Shown here: positions 10,934-23,424 of the stretch, one piece after another
Layout: each line of letters starts with the position of its first letter
Position numbering within the stretch: position 1 is the stretch's first letter
NCBI GenBank assembly: GCA_000320545.1
Contig: ADNK01001960.1
Coordinates: 70,001 to 134,000 of the forward strand
Length of the DNA: 64,000 bases
Direction: 5' to 3'
DNA from: Bigelowiella natans CCMP2755
Taxonomy: Eukaryota; Cercozoa; Chlorarachniophyceae
Made by a program: the position numbers and the translations under genes
Notes under the pieces: generated by a model
Told to the model about the DNA's origin: nothing
Databases searched by the model: none
Seen by the model: the letters and a program-made list of their open reading frames with translations, nothing else

Positions 10934-12062
10934 CGTTCGGATACAGATTCCACACTCGCGTTAATACGCTGGGGTTTTGTGTGTCAAATGGAGCATAAAT
11001 GTTTGTCGCAGGAACCCAACCTCATCTAATATTGTATTTATAGCCAACTGCTTCGTTTTCTCTTTTTTGGAATGAAGCCTGTTGGCAGCTCTTCGATACC
11101 CTTTTGAAAGAACAGTAGGTTAGTTCTCCGATGAATTTATGTCCAATTTGAAATGCTTCTACAATTGCTGGTGTCACGATAGTGCCTTCTGAACGGTCTT
11201 CTTTTCTTGGTTTTTTGGGCAGTCACAGCCAGCATGGTACCACTTCTCATCGCGATCGGCCCCTTTTCTCACCAATCTCTGTCAATCTCTGCGCCTTCTT
11301 CCATGACGCAGTCATGCTGCACATTCCATTCACAACAGCTATATGTAACGAATGAAATTACTCTCGAATTCTCATCAGAGAGCGGTTTTTCCTGCCAAAA
11401 TCCCATTGTTTCTGCCTATTTAGAGATTTTAACGGAATACATTAAATATCGAATGTCTCATGTGATAAATGTCTTAGATATATGGTAGCTCCTTGATGTG
11501 GACGGGCCTTTGCAAAACATAAAATAGCGCTGCAAACTTGCTGATGGCGCAGTTAAAAGATAATAATGTCCGTCTTCCATATGCGACTGTAAAATCATTA
11601 TGTCTTTAAGGGAAATCTGAACTGTAACAGCGTGAGCCTTCGGTGAACACAGTTGGCACTGGAAAAGCTTCTGTTATTTCTTAAGACAAGCTTTATAGTA
11701 GTGTTTATGATCAAATTGCTATTTAATTTCATGTACGAACATATTCCTAACCGCAGTATATGTCTTACTTATCCTCGGTGGCATCGGATGAGAGTTCCAG
11801 CACAGTGTGTTTCACAGAATCAAGACAAATAGCAGAATAGGTTATAATTTAAATTTTGCGACATCGATTTGTAGCTATTATGGGGCAAAATATCCTCCAT
11901 TTATCTGTACATTATTCTTTGTCGCTGACAGTTTCTGCTGAAGTAATACTGATCTCACAATTCCTTTTGCACCCACCCCCCTCCTCCACCACGCACGAGT
12001 TCATTCCAGAACTCCATCCACAACCAAAGTCGATTCCACATCCAAATAATAGAGTGGCTAGG
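10934..12062. other. intergenic stretch, no gene supported
   Basis: About 1.1 kb between the minus-strand orphan and the putative first exon of the helicase gene. Open frames exist (for example a 93-codon plus-strand one from 11207) but lack splice support, domains or protein-like composition. Confidence 0.4.
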
Positions 12063-12893
12063 ATGTTATCAGGGTTGTGTCTGTCGGTACTTCTCTCTTT
12101 GTGCGATGCATCTGTTTCCCAACGAGGGGCAACTCTGCGTCGAACCAGCTTCCTCCCACGCCCCTACATCTCTCGCCTTTCCAACGTAAGAAGAGAATAT
12201 TTTCACTCTAGTTCGAACAATCATATTAAAATCTCGGTAAATAAAAATTACTTTCGTTTGATTCAATGTGAAGAAGGAGTTGGGGGGGGGTATGTGGTGT
12301 TCGAATTCTGGACGGACATTATGCATCCTATGTTCTGTTAGGGATACATAAGTATAGTCGAGTGGAATGAAGTCATTATTTATGGCTCTGAGGTTAAATA
12401 TGTGTTCTTCCTTTTAATCAGCTGGCCTCTCATCGTTGCCAATCCTCCAAGGAAGCAGTCAGCCGCCGGGGAGACACATACGATAGATTGGTAGGAACAA
12501 TTACGTGCCAATGTTGAATTTGGAGAGAAGCAGGGAAGAGCATAGAGTAGGGTATTCATTGAAGTATTCAATGCCGTTAGAAACGTAGATGCGATAAATT
12601 TAAATGTCACTGCCTTGGTTAATTCTCTGTGTATCACGCAAGATCTTAGAAACTTAGATTCTCATGTGGTTGAAAGAAAAGTGACATTCGTTTTTGGAAT
12701 AATATTAGTCTGATCTATTCGGTAAGTTCGATTCTGATTCTGCTACAACAACACTGGAACCAATATCAAGGTAGAAGTAGAAGTATCTTCCACCAGCATG
12801 AAGTGGCAGTAATACATCATAATAAAGGGGAAAAGTGGATTGCGCTCTCGTGAAAGACTCAATTTTAACACTGCTCTATGTCATACATATACC

Positions 12894-12938
<45 letters not shown>

Positions 12939-12964
12939 ATACACATACACACATACACATGCAG

Positions 12965-12996
<32 letters not shown>

Positions 12997-13007
12997 TTTA
13001 TATATAT

Positions 13008-13046
<39 letters not shown>

Positions 13047-13083
13047 TGTAAAAAAAAATTTATGTGTGTAGATAAATTTACAT

Positions 13084-13128
<45 letters not shown>

Positions 13129-15724
13129 CAGCCCTTTCGAAAATGGCGAAGAGACCAACAATATTGATATGGCGACTTTGGACTTGCTTGGGGTACAAAA
13201 CACTGAAATACCATTAGATCTCACATACAATCGATGTTGGCCAAATAGCCAACATGATAAAACTGACTGAAAGAAAAGGCTGGGGGAATCTTCGTGTATA
13301 TTATCTGTAATAGAAGAGATTATAGAGTGATGATGATGATGATATTTGTAGTGTTAGCATTTGTAGTGGTAGTACTAAACCAAGGATATTCGCATGCACA
13401 GCAGCTATTTGATTATCTCTTTCCGGAATTACTTTTGAAAGGCTGAAAATGATGCTCCTCGTTCCCAGTTGAAGCGGCAGAGTAGAAAGGAAGAGAGGCG
13501 GTACGATACTGACGGTGTTGCCTATTCGAAACAAGACTTTGTCGAATACTATGGCGGGACAAGGGAATGGAATATGGCAGAGATTGCTACTTCGAGCTCC
13601 TCCCCCTCGTCCCCCGTTCTGACGATAGAAGGTTCCGCAGGACAGGGTGATGCTGGTGCTGGTGAGATGACCCCTGAGAAGGAGGCTGGCGAGCTCAGCG
13701 CTTTCCGTCTCTCACCTGCGACCATACAGATGCTCAATGACCGCGGCGTGGAGAGCCTATTCCCGATTCAGAGAAATACATTCGACCACATCTTCGATGG
13801 CAGTGACCTCATTGCTCGTGCGCGTACAGGGACAGGGAAGACCCTGGCTTTTTCGCTCCCAGTCGTGGAGAAGCTTAAGAATGCGATGCCTCCTGGTACA
13901 GGAGGGCGGGGCGGAATCCGGGGCCGCGCGCCCAAGGTGCTGGTACTCGCACCTACTCGTGAGCTCGCAAAGCAGGTGGCTACAGACTTCGAAAGCATCG
14001 GTGGAAATAGCATCCGCACTACTACGTTGTACGGAGGAGCTCCGTTTGGCCCGCAAGCTGGCGATCTGAGGAGGGGCACCGATGTCGTGGTGGGCACCGC
14101 AGGACGTGTGATGGACCACATGGAGAATGGGTCACTCGACCTCAAGGACATCGAATATATCATCCTCGACGAGGCGGACCGCATGTTGGACATCGGCTTC
14201 GCGGACGACATCGAGCGTATCCTACAGGAAATCGGTCGCCAAAACGACGGGTCGCACGTGCAGACGCTGCTCTTCTCAGCCACCGTTCCCAAGTGGATTA
14301 AGTCGGTCGCACGAAAGTACATGCAGCCCGATTACAACTTTGTGGACCTCATCGGAGATGACGACCGACAGACTGCTGAGGGCATCACGCACCTTGCGCT
14401 CAAGGTGGATCGCAACCAGCTTGCGAGCACTCTCGGCGACGTGGTACAGGTGTACGCTGGGCGACATGGCCGCACCATCATCTTCACCCAAACCAAAGCG
14501 CAGGCGAATGAACTTGCACTTGGCAACTCGATCAAGCAAGAGTGCCTCGCTCTCCATGGAGATATTGCACAGGAGCAGCGAGAAAAAACGTTAGCGGCGT
14601 TCCGCGACGGTAACTTCAGGTGCCTCATCGCAACAGACGTGGCGGCTCGCGGTCTGGATATTCCAGCAGTCGATGTCGTTATTCAGGTGGAGCCTCCCAA
14701 ACACCATGACGACTTCATCCATCGATCGGGGAGAACGGCGCGCGCTGGCAAAACGGGTACAAATATCGTGTTATACCCACCGCGCGACGAGCGGAACATC
14801 CGCCAGCTGGAAAAGAGGGCCGGGATTGAATTCAAACGGGTAGGAGCTCCGCAGCCAAAGGATATCATCCGCGCCTGCGCCGACGACGCTTGTCACTCGC
14901 TTTCTCTTGTCTCCGATGAGGCAAAAGAGCACTTCCGTGACAGCGCACGCCGATTGCTGGAAGAGTACGCCCCGGAGGAGGCTCTTGCTGCTGCTCTAGC
15001 ACAGATCTCAGGGCACACAGACATCAAGCAGCGCTCACTGCTGTCCTCACAGCCTGGCTTCACAACTTGGGCAATCAAACTAGATCGGCCGTGCGCTGGT
15101 AAGGCGGTTGTCCGGCGTTTGCTTGCGTCTGGGCTCGACCCCAACGTCGTCGGCGCTATGCGTGGACTGACGATGTTTGAGGACATGACCGGAGCGGCCT
15201 TCGACATGCCGGTCGAGTTCAACGATGCGGTGGAGAATGACTGGACCGGCATCAAAGGCGACATGGAACGCCTGGACGAGCTACCGCCGCTCAAAATGGA
15301 CATGAACAACAGGAACAACTACGACAACAACCGAGGAGGAGGAGGACGTAATGGATATGGTCGTAACCGCAACGGTGGGGGTGGTGGTGGGTATGGTGGG
15401 TATGGGGGAGGAGGAGGCTCCTCTTCGTCGTACGGACGAAGTAGCAATAGGCATGCATCCGGCCCAGTCTTTCCAGGGGGGCCAGAGTTTGGCACCACCT
15501 ATGAAGGAAGGGTCACTGGCGTCATGCCGTTTGGCGCATTCGTCGACTACGGCTTCGGCAAGGACGGTCTCGTCGCGACGAGAAATATCGGAAACTTCTG
15601 GGTCGATAATCCGCAGGATGTCCTGCAGTCGGGCATGCAGGTCAAGGTCCTCGTGCAAGGCGCGGAAAATGGGAAGGTGCGGCTGTCGATGAAAGGCCTC
15701 AACCCGCATATCACACCGCCATGA
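12063..15724 (+). CDS. DEAD-box RNA helicase with GUCT and S1 domains, putatively plastid-targeted
   Basis: DEAD-box helicases use ATP to unwind or remodel RNA, and the GUCT branch (RH3/RH7/Gu type) acts in ribosome biogenesis and group II intron splicing. The large exon 13469..15724 starts right after a CCCAG acceptor. It contains ARTGTGKT (about 13815), PTRELA (about 13952), DEAD (about 14168), SAT (about 14276) and HRSGRTAR (about 14722). A GUCT domain follows at about 15060-15225, then a Gly/Asn-rich GYGG linker and an S1 RNA-binding domain (about 15487-15705). Exon 12063..12185 (41 codons: a hydrophobic leader then an Arg/Ser-rich stretch) has a GTAAGA donor and matching phase 0, so it plausibly supplies a bipartite plastid leader across a 1283-nt intron. 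That join is inferred, while the helicase itself is certain. The coding exon is visibly more GC-rich than its neighbours. Confidence 0.88.
12895..13130. repeat. compound CA/TA/TG/TA microsatellite inside the helicase intron
   Basis: The run order is CA repeats (about 12895-12960), TA repeats (about 12968-13008), TG repeats (about 13010-13050) and TA repeats again (about 13087-13123). CA and TG blocks face each other around a TA block, so the array can fold on itself. Confidence 0.9.
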
Positions 15725-17051
15725 TAGACGGCAGATGGCGTGCAAAATGGACATGGTGTATAGAAAGAAAGAACGAGCAGGAATAGCAGCAGGAATAGCA
15801 GCAGTAATAATCGCAGTTGGCGTCCACAGTAGAAGTCCCCTCCTCAACCCAATCCAGCGACAGGCAGACACATACGACGACAAGAAAAACATCGCGTCGT
15901 CTGTCAATCCCTCTCCCAAATATTAAATCATGATCATGATCAGACCGAACAAAAAGGAAAAACAAACCGTGCCACTTCCGAAAACTAAACAGCAGCATTT
16001 TATTTACCAAAAATTGTAATGTTGGTAGTAGTAGTAGTAGTAGTAGTAAGAGTAGTAATAGTTGTATTTGTAATAGTAGTAGAGTATTAGTAGCTGGTGT
16101 TATAGCAATAGTAGTAGTAGAGTAGCGTAGTAGTAGGCAGGTGGAGTACGATGCCCTTTGTAGCAATCAAGCAATATTTTAGAAGCATTTGAATTCGTTA
16201 TTATTCGAATAAATGCTGCGAGTGGAACGAGCAAGCCGCACTGTCGATTTCGTTCAACATACCAAACAACTTCCCACAAACCTTAATGCTAGTAAAGCTC
16301 CTCCACATCATACCAAATATACGATGATTCAAGTCAGAAACGTTCTTATCTTCTTTAGTGCACGTGTATTTTTTCCTTCAACTTATTCTCAACCTGGCTT
16401 TGTCGCCCGATACGATTACACCAATAACGCGAAAGTTGCAAATTATCTGACATATAGTATCTCGTGTGCACATCCGACGCAGACAGCTACGGTTGTCTAT
16501 TTAAGTTAAGCGTTCAAAATATCTATGGACTGCTTTCGCAGTTGTTTGATCCTGTGGTTCACACTTTGCGAACTAGAAGAAACGATATTTGCGCAAGGCG
16601 GTGTGCGCAGCATTTGTGATATCATTGCAACATCGTATCCAGGTCTACATCACCATGCATAGATCGATAGGCTGGCAGGACGCAAATGACCGCGCGCGTA
16701 CGTAGGTGCGCAACCACACGTAGCATGCTAGCACTAACTACACATGAGACGGATGTAATGAAATGTTTAAATTTTTTCAATGATTGTCATCCTAATGTAG
16801 CTATGTACAATGCAGCGGCTAAAGCGCTTAAGTTGTGTCTGTTTGTTTCTTTTGTCACATGTCACATGTTATTGCATGCTTGAAAATCCATTGCAATTTG
16901 CTAGTTTGGTCTGTCATGTCGTGCTTTACACGCAGCAGCGCGCGAGCTCTTTTTCCTGCATTTGAGAGGCGTTTTGTTTCGTCTTTGCGGTCCGCATGAT
17001 GATATCTAGATGTGGCCGTCAGTTGTTTGTTGACATATATGAACAATATAC

Positions 17052-17093
<42 letters not shown>

Positions 17094-17918
17094 GCAGAAC
17101 TGCTGCGCGCAGTGCGCGGCAACATCGGTCGCATGAGGACGCTTTCAAATGCATGAAACACATTGTGGCAGAAACCAACAGATGCAACATTAGCGCTGTA
17201 GCCGCTGCATTGCACAGCTACATCAGGATGACCATTGAAAAAATTTAATTCTTCATTACATCCGTCTCACATATATACATATGTGTACGTAAGACGGATG
17301 TAATTAATCAATTAATTTTGTTCAACGGTCATCCTTATGTAGCTGTGTGTGATATAGACTCATATATATGTATCTAGATAGCTAGCAAGCGCGTACGTTG
17401 GCACTGCCGCGCACTAGCTAGTTATATAAGCACATGGGCTGAGGAAAAATGAATGAATGCATGCATATACAGATTAAACAACAACAATATGATTTTTTGT
17501 CATCCGTCTAATCTTACAATATGGTTTTTACGTCATAGCTAGATAGAGCTGCGCACACATGCACGCTACTCTTACAATGATTCATAAATTAACATTTTAA
17601 TCAAGAATGAAAGAGTTTGGGCTTCAGCTAATCACACACAAGCCTACAATCTAGCAATGCTAGTAAAAGCTTCATGTTCTATGTTGCTGCACGAGTACTA
17701 CACACTCGCACTGGATTTGACAGACGTCTAATATGACTGAAACTAGAACTAACACCTTGCAGCGACAGGAATAGCTAGATAGGTAACGGTTGGATGTTGG
17801 ACTGTTTGAAGGGTGTGTTTGTGTGTGTGTGTGTGTGATAGATGGTGCTGCTGCTGTTGTCTTCGCCTCTTTCATATCATCATTTTTCTGTCGTCGCCCT
17901 CTTCGATTCGTTACTCTC
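15725..17918. mobile_element. intergenic DNA holding an inverted-repeat element at 16746-17268
   Basis: The element begins GAGACGGATGTAATGAAA at 16746 and ends with the inverted copy at 17268. The terminal inverted repeats are about 100 bp and include the internal motif TGTAGCTATG...CAGCGGCTA. It is 523 bp, encodes no transposase, has a TA run in its centre, and both flanks carry ACAT (a possible target duplication). A second degenerate copy lies at about 17291-17509. A TAG microsatellite (about 16023-16090) lies in the 3' flank of the helicase. No gene is seen. The dynein 3' UTR is expected just below 17919. Confidence 0.7.
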
Positions 17919-20331
17919 TTACGTGTCGAGCATGCACAGCATCGCAACCCCCCTGCGGATCCAATGGCCGGGGTCTACGTCCGTATCGAGGTACATGAAC
18001 AACACGAAGTTAGACGAGTGACCAGTCGTAGTCAGGGTTCCCGCTCGTATGGACGTCTTGTAGGTTGGGCACTCAAAGCAATCCTTCTGCGCCCAGTCCT
18101 TCTTCGTGATCGGGTCGAGCCAGATCGGCGGCATGGGTGAAAATAGAACGTTACGGTCAGATTCCCTCAGTTTAGCCTGCTTCAGGTCCCAGCCCGCTCC
18201 CTGAAGGAACAAACCATATGCGTAGGCTCCTCTGGCTGGGGTTTCAGTTATCTTGCTCTCATCCTCGATCTAAAGCAGTAAACAGTGGATAATTCGTTTG
18301 CTGTCAGAAAATTGTGAAATCTGTCATTTTCACATGCATGAAAACAAAAGCAGCAAAAATGGGGAAAACATGTAACGACCTTGAGTGGCTCGGTGCGGAA
18401 ACGAAGCGTGTCAATCGGTATCTTTGTTTTACGCGCGAAACGTTGGAGGACAGACGTCATGAAGCCCTGCGGGAAGAAGAATCCAGGGATCCAGTAGGCT
18501 TTAGGCGGCCCCTTTTCTAGCCAGCCCCGCATGAATCTTAGACGGGTCTCCATGTCGTTGTACCACGACCCAAGAGGCTTGAGGCAAGGATAGAGCGCCC
18601 ACAGGTCCGGCACACGATTCAGCATGAAGCAATTGAATATCGTCTCGAGCTCGCTGGACATGACCTGGAGGCCTTTGATAGCGTCCTTGAGGTCCTTGAG
18701 GGACTTCCCGATGACCGAAAGCAATTTATTGAACTTCACAATTTCCTGGCTCAAGAATACCGCGAGAGTGTTCTTTCCCTCATTCATGCCTTCGAAGGTG
18801 TCGGGGTGAGCACCCTTTTTAGTCAACATCTTGGGTAGTCGCCGCTCAAACTCCTCCGCCATTTCTGTCACCTTCTGCGCCGGTGTTTTGGCTCCTTCGC
18901 CGCCGCCTGCAGCTGCCGCACTCGGTGCCGTGAGAATGATGGAGTTGAGAAGAGCGTTAGACTCTTTGAGCTGGTAAGTGATGTTTGCGTTGTCGTGTAG
19001 GCCGAAGACCTCTGGCTTGTCAAGGGATGGAAGATTCTCCACGTACTTGATGACGTCAGCCAATTTGGTTTCTTCTGTGGGGTAGTAATGTCCGGAGGAG
19101 GAGTAAGTGTAGCCTTTCGTCAACGCCTTCTCGTTGATAGTGATCCAAAGAATTTTCGCCGCCAGGCGGATGTCCTTATCATCAGTAATACGGCCTCCGT
19201 AGTTCACCTCCCCAATCACATACCGCAGCGTCTCCCACGGCACCACATCCTGCTCGTCGAGATTCATGCGAAGTTGAGAGATGGACACCTCAAGATCGCT
19301 ATTCATCCACTCGTAAGGGATGTTCCATCCTATGGCACCGAATTTACGCCTCTCTTGACACACAGCATGGAAGAAGGCCAAACCAAACAGTAGCTTCTTG
19401 AAGATCTCGGGCTTGGAGCATCCCTCGAATGTCGACTCCTCCAGGTCCAGGAACGTGCGCTTCATGTTGGCTTTGAGGCCCTTGGGAGGCTCGTTCGTTA
19501 CCTTGATGCTCTGTTGCAAAATCGAGACCGGGAACTTGGACGTTGGCATGGAGGTTAGCCAGAGTCGGTAGTTCTCATGGACGTCCTCTTTTGCCGCTTT
19601 CTCCAAGACCTGCTCGAGTTTTGGAAGCCATGAGACGGACAGGTGGCAGTTTTGAAGGCACACCCAGCCTCCACTCTCTTGCGCCTGCTTCATCAGCGCC
19701 TCCGCCTTCGGACCTTGCCCTTGCCCGAGGGAGATATACGTGAATTGCGATTCTTCAATGCCCTGGTCTCGAGCCAGCTTGAGGAGGTATCCCATCGGAT
19801 CTGCTCCAGGGGAGAGGACGAAAATTATCGGCGTTCGGTGGTCGGAGTCCTCATAAACGCCCTTCAGATCCATGGGCGGCGACTCCGTGAACATCTTGCC
19901 CATCGTGTTGAGCACGTACTTCTCGGTGAGATATGTCAGCACATCCTTACGGATCACCTTGATCACCAGCAGCTTCTGGAATTCGGAGAGGGAGCTCTTG
20001 AGAGCGTCGGGGAGCGGCAATGTGGTAGGGTTGTCGTTGTCCATGATCTTGCGCAGCCCCTCGAGGACCTTGGCATCTCCAGTGATGAGATCGGGCTTGT
20101 TCATCACCGTTTCGAGTGTGGTGAGCATGCGCCATTTCTGTTCTTCGATCCACTGCGGTTTGGGCTTCGTTTCCTTGGCCTCCTCGGCGCGGATGAAGAA
20201 CGCGAACTCGCTCGGGGTTATATCACCCGCTCCCATCTGTATCTTGGCTGCGATCAGGAAGGAGAAGAGAGGCTTGTCCTTTTCGAATAACCCTCGGCAA
20301 ATGTTCACGTACCTGCGTTAGAACAGTTTAA

Positions 20332-20362
<31 letters not shown>

Positions 20363-20409
20363 GGGTGGTGATGAGCGACAAGATTGTGGCGTACATGACT
20401 CGAGCATTC

Positions 20410-20446
<37 letters not shown>

Positions 20447-23331
20447 CGCTATCACCACCTTGATCACCACCAACGTGAACACCACCATCACCACATCATA
20501 ATAATAATCATATAGTCTTATTACATGTTGAGGGTGATGTCTTTGAGCAGGATGTCGAGCCGTGTCTTGAGGTCCTCGGGGTCTTTTGGCTTCTCCGACT
20601 TGTTGATTCTCATTCGATAAAGCTGAACAAAATACACCAGAGAGTACTGGTACATCGGGTCCACAAGGGAGAGATCTGCGATAATGAAATACAGAATCGA
20701 AGCTCGGGTCGCCACAATGCGGTACTTTTCTCGGGTAATATTGATCGTGGCCACGACCTTCTCCGCCTCCGACACCCTCTCTTTTACCGCGGTACTTGTG
20801 ACTTTGCTTTGCGCCAGGGTGTTGATGAGAGTTTCGTTATCGAGAATGTTTCCCTTGGCCTCGGAGAGCATACGGAGAATCTGCTTCTCTATGTCCGCTA
20901 GCTTTTGCTGATCTGCCGCGATCTGGAGGATGAGCTCGTCGTTCTTCTCCTCCAAGTCAGCTCGCTCGAGCTTGCAGACCTCTACGAGAAGCTGGTCCTC
21001 AAGCCCCTTAGGCGTCACAGTGAAGTTGACAATCGTCGTCTTGATGAAGATCTCCGGCATGTAGTGCGGGTTCGGCAGTTTGGTTGTGATGAAGAAACTG
21101 AACTTCTTGCTCCAGGGAACATCCTGATCCATGAAGCGCAAGACCATTTGACCTTGCTTCTTGAAGACCTGCTTCCTGAGAACAGGGTCAAGAGCTGCAT
21201 CGAGCTCCTCCTCCACGTTCTCCATGAGGACAGGTGTGCCAAGAGATATGGCGTTCTGCAGGATGTTAAGGTACTTGGGATTCGACTGCTTCACCACCTG
21301 CAACTTGTTTTTGGCGCCCATATTCTTGGTCCACCTGTTTGCCTGGCCCTGAGGGTCGATCATCAGAGGCCAGCGGCCACCGATTGTTGTGATCAGGCCG
21401 TTTTCGGTCGAATAATTGTCGGCGGGAAGGCCTTCGATGTTCCACTGACGGACAATGAGAGGGTCTGAGAGAACACCCACAAGTGAGAAGCTTGGGTCAA
21501 CCGGGATTGTCTTTGACACGCAGCTCTTGATCCACTGCTTGCATATCTTCTCTCGGAATGGAGCCGTGAAGGGCCCTAGGTAGGAGATAAAACCGGCACC
21601 TAAGAGAATGTTCCCGGTGAGGTTGACAGTGTCCTTCTCGAGCTTGATTGCTGTTTGTTTCCAACGCACAGCTTCGGAGGAGAGGCCACCGGTAAGCTTT
21701 CCGGCACGAACTAGACGCGCTTCCGCCTGGGCGATGTTCTTCTTGAGGTCGTCCCTCTGCTTGATCTTTTTGCGGTAGGTCTGCTGCAGGCCGCGGACTT
21801 TGTCCTGAACTTCTTTGAGAGCGCCCATTTTTACGTCCAGCTTATCTTTGGCTTCTTTGAGTTCACCCTCTGCTTTCTTCAGAGCCTCGCGCTTAGGCTC
21901 GATCTCTTTGGCGACGGTAGCGTAAATGTACATGGCCTTAGCCCAAAGACAAAGCGACACGGCGGCGGACGAGACTTTCGAGAGTTCCTCTTTTGTCAGA
22001 TCTTTGTCTTCAGTGTAGGGTTTCAGCTTCTTGAGGATCCTCGATGCAATTTCGTCTTTCTTGTATTCTTGGCACATCTTGATGAACTTGCTGTTAGAGA
22101 GCAGTTTTTTGGAGGTTGCCCAGTCGGTTTTGCCCTTGACGTCGGGGAGATCACGGAACAGGATGCAAACGGCTTCCATCACTTTCTTGACTCCGGAAGG
22201 TGGGTTAGGGAATCCCTTCATCACTCCAATGTCCCTCGAGTTGAGGGTGTCCAGAGCGGCAATCGCTTCGTTGTACGCAGGGAGAGCCCTGTCGAGATCC
22301 TGCTGACACTCATTCTTTTGCTTTTCTACTCGAAGCTGCACCTTCTTGCACGCCTTTGCGTCCCCAGCGCAGTTCTGCTCCTGGACCTTGGCATCTGCCT
22401 GCTCAACTTTAAGGGTTTCGAGCAGCTTGGCGGTCTCTTCGGACTCCTTCTTAAGGACGGGTTGCATCTTGATGATCTTCTCCTTAAGTTCGCCGACCAG
22501 AACCTCAGTATCAGCGAGCTTCTGCAGCCCGTTCTTGTACTTGCTCAGCTTGTCGGAGACGATCGATTTCTGCTCCATGAGCATCTTACTATACTGCTTA
22601 ATCAGGTCGAGGTAGGAGGTCGGGGTCGTGTAGTTGTAGCGACGCTGTGTCGCGAGGAACTCTGTCGTGGCGGTATTGACAGATTGGTGGATAGTGACAC
22701 ACACATTGGCGATGTTCTTCGTCATATCTCCGAGCTCCAGCTCCGGCTTGGCGCCCAGTAGGCGCTCTGCGACTGTGAAGAGAGCCTCATCTGGCCATGC
22801 ATCGAACCAGTCAATCGTACAGCAGTTAACCAATGCGGGATATTGCCGGCACCGTGAGCGGAACCCGTCGCCTACTGGGGAGAACGTCAGGACAATGTGC
22901 AGATTCTGGCGCACCTGCTCGATGAAAAATTTGTACGCGTTGCCTCGCGTGACGGGCATACCCTCGTTCGCGAGCTTCGGCTTTATCTTGTTTATAATTT
23001 TGTCGAGATCCTCGGGCTCGAATAGGTTTGGAACCTCGCCGGAGTTGAGTATGTTGTTTATGTTCTCAAGGAATGACTCTTTCACAACCTGGGTGTCTGA
23101 GAAGATGAAAACGATGCCCTCGCCCTCCGCACCAGCGGTGTACATAATCGATTTGAGGTCCTCCTTCCACTCGACCTCACCATAGCCTCGCTTCAACTCA
23201 ATCGATTTCGATTGATAGTCGTTGAGGAAAGCTGCGAACCTGGTCAGGCTCTGTCGACCGCTTCCTCCCATACCTGCATTGATTTTGTGAGTGTTTTAGA
23301 TTTGGGGGGATAGCACAAGAGCGAGCGAGCG

Positions 23332-23424
<93 letters not shown>

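Noticed and set aside
11207-11488. 93-codon plus-strand open frame with a hydrophobic start
   Set aside because: No splice partners, no domain and no protein-like pattern; treated as chance.
12835-13270. Open frames of alternating Thr/His or Tyr/Ile
   Set aside because: Translations of CA and TA microsatellites, not proteins.
13469-13471. Codon at the start of the long helicase frame as the translation start
   Set aside because: It is TTG directly after an AG acceptor, so the frame begins with an internal exon rather than an initiation codon.
15281-15919. 212-codon minus-strand open frame over the helicase 3' end
   Set aside because: It overlaps the S1 domain and linker on the opposite strand, where family motifs are clear; no independent support.
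19643-20290. 215-codon plus-strand open frame
   Set aside because: Antisense shadow of the dynein C-terminal exon.
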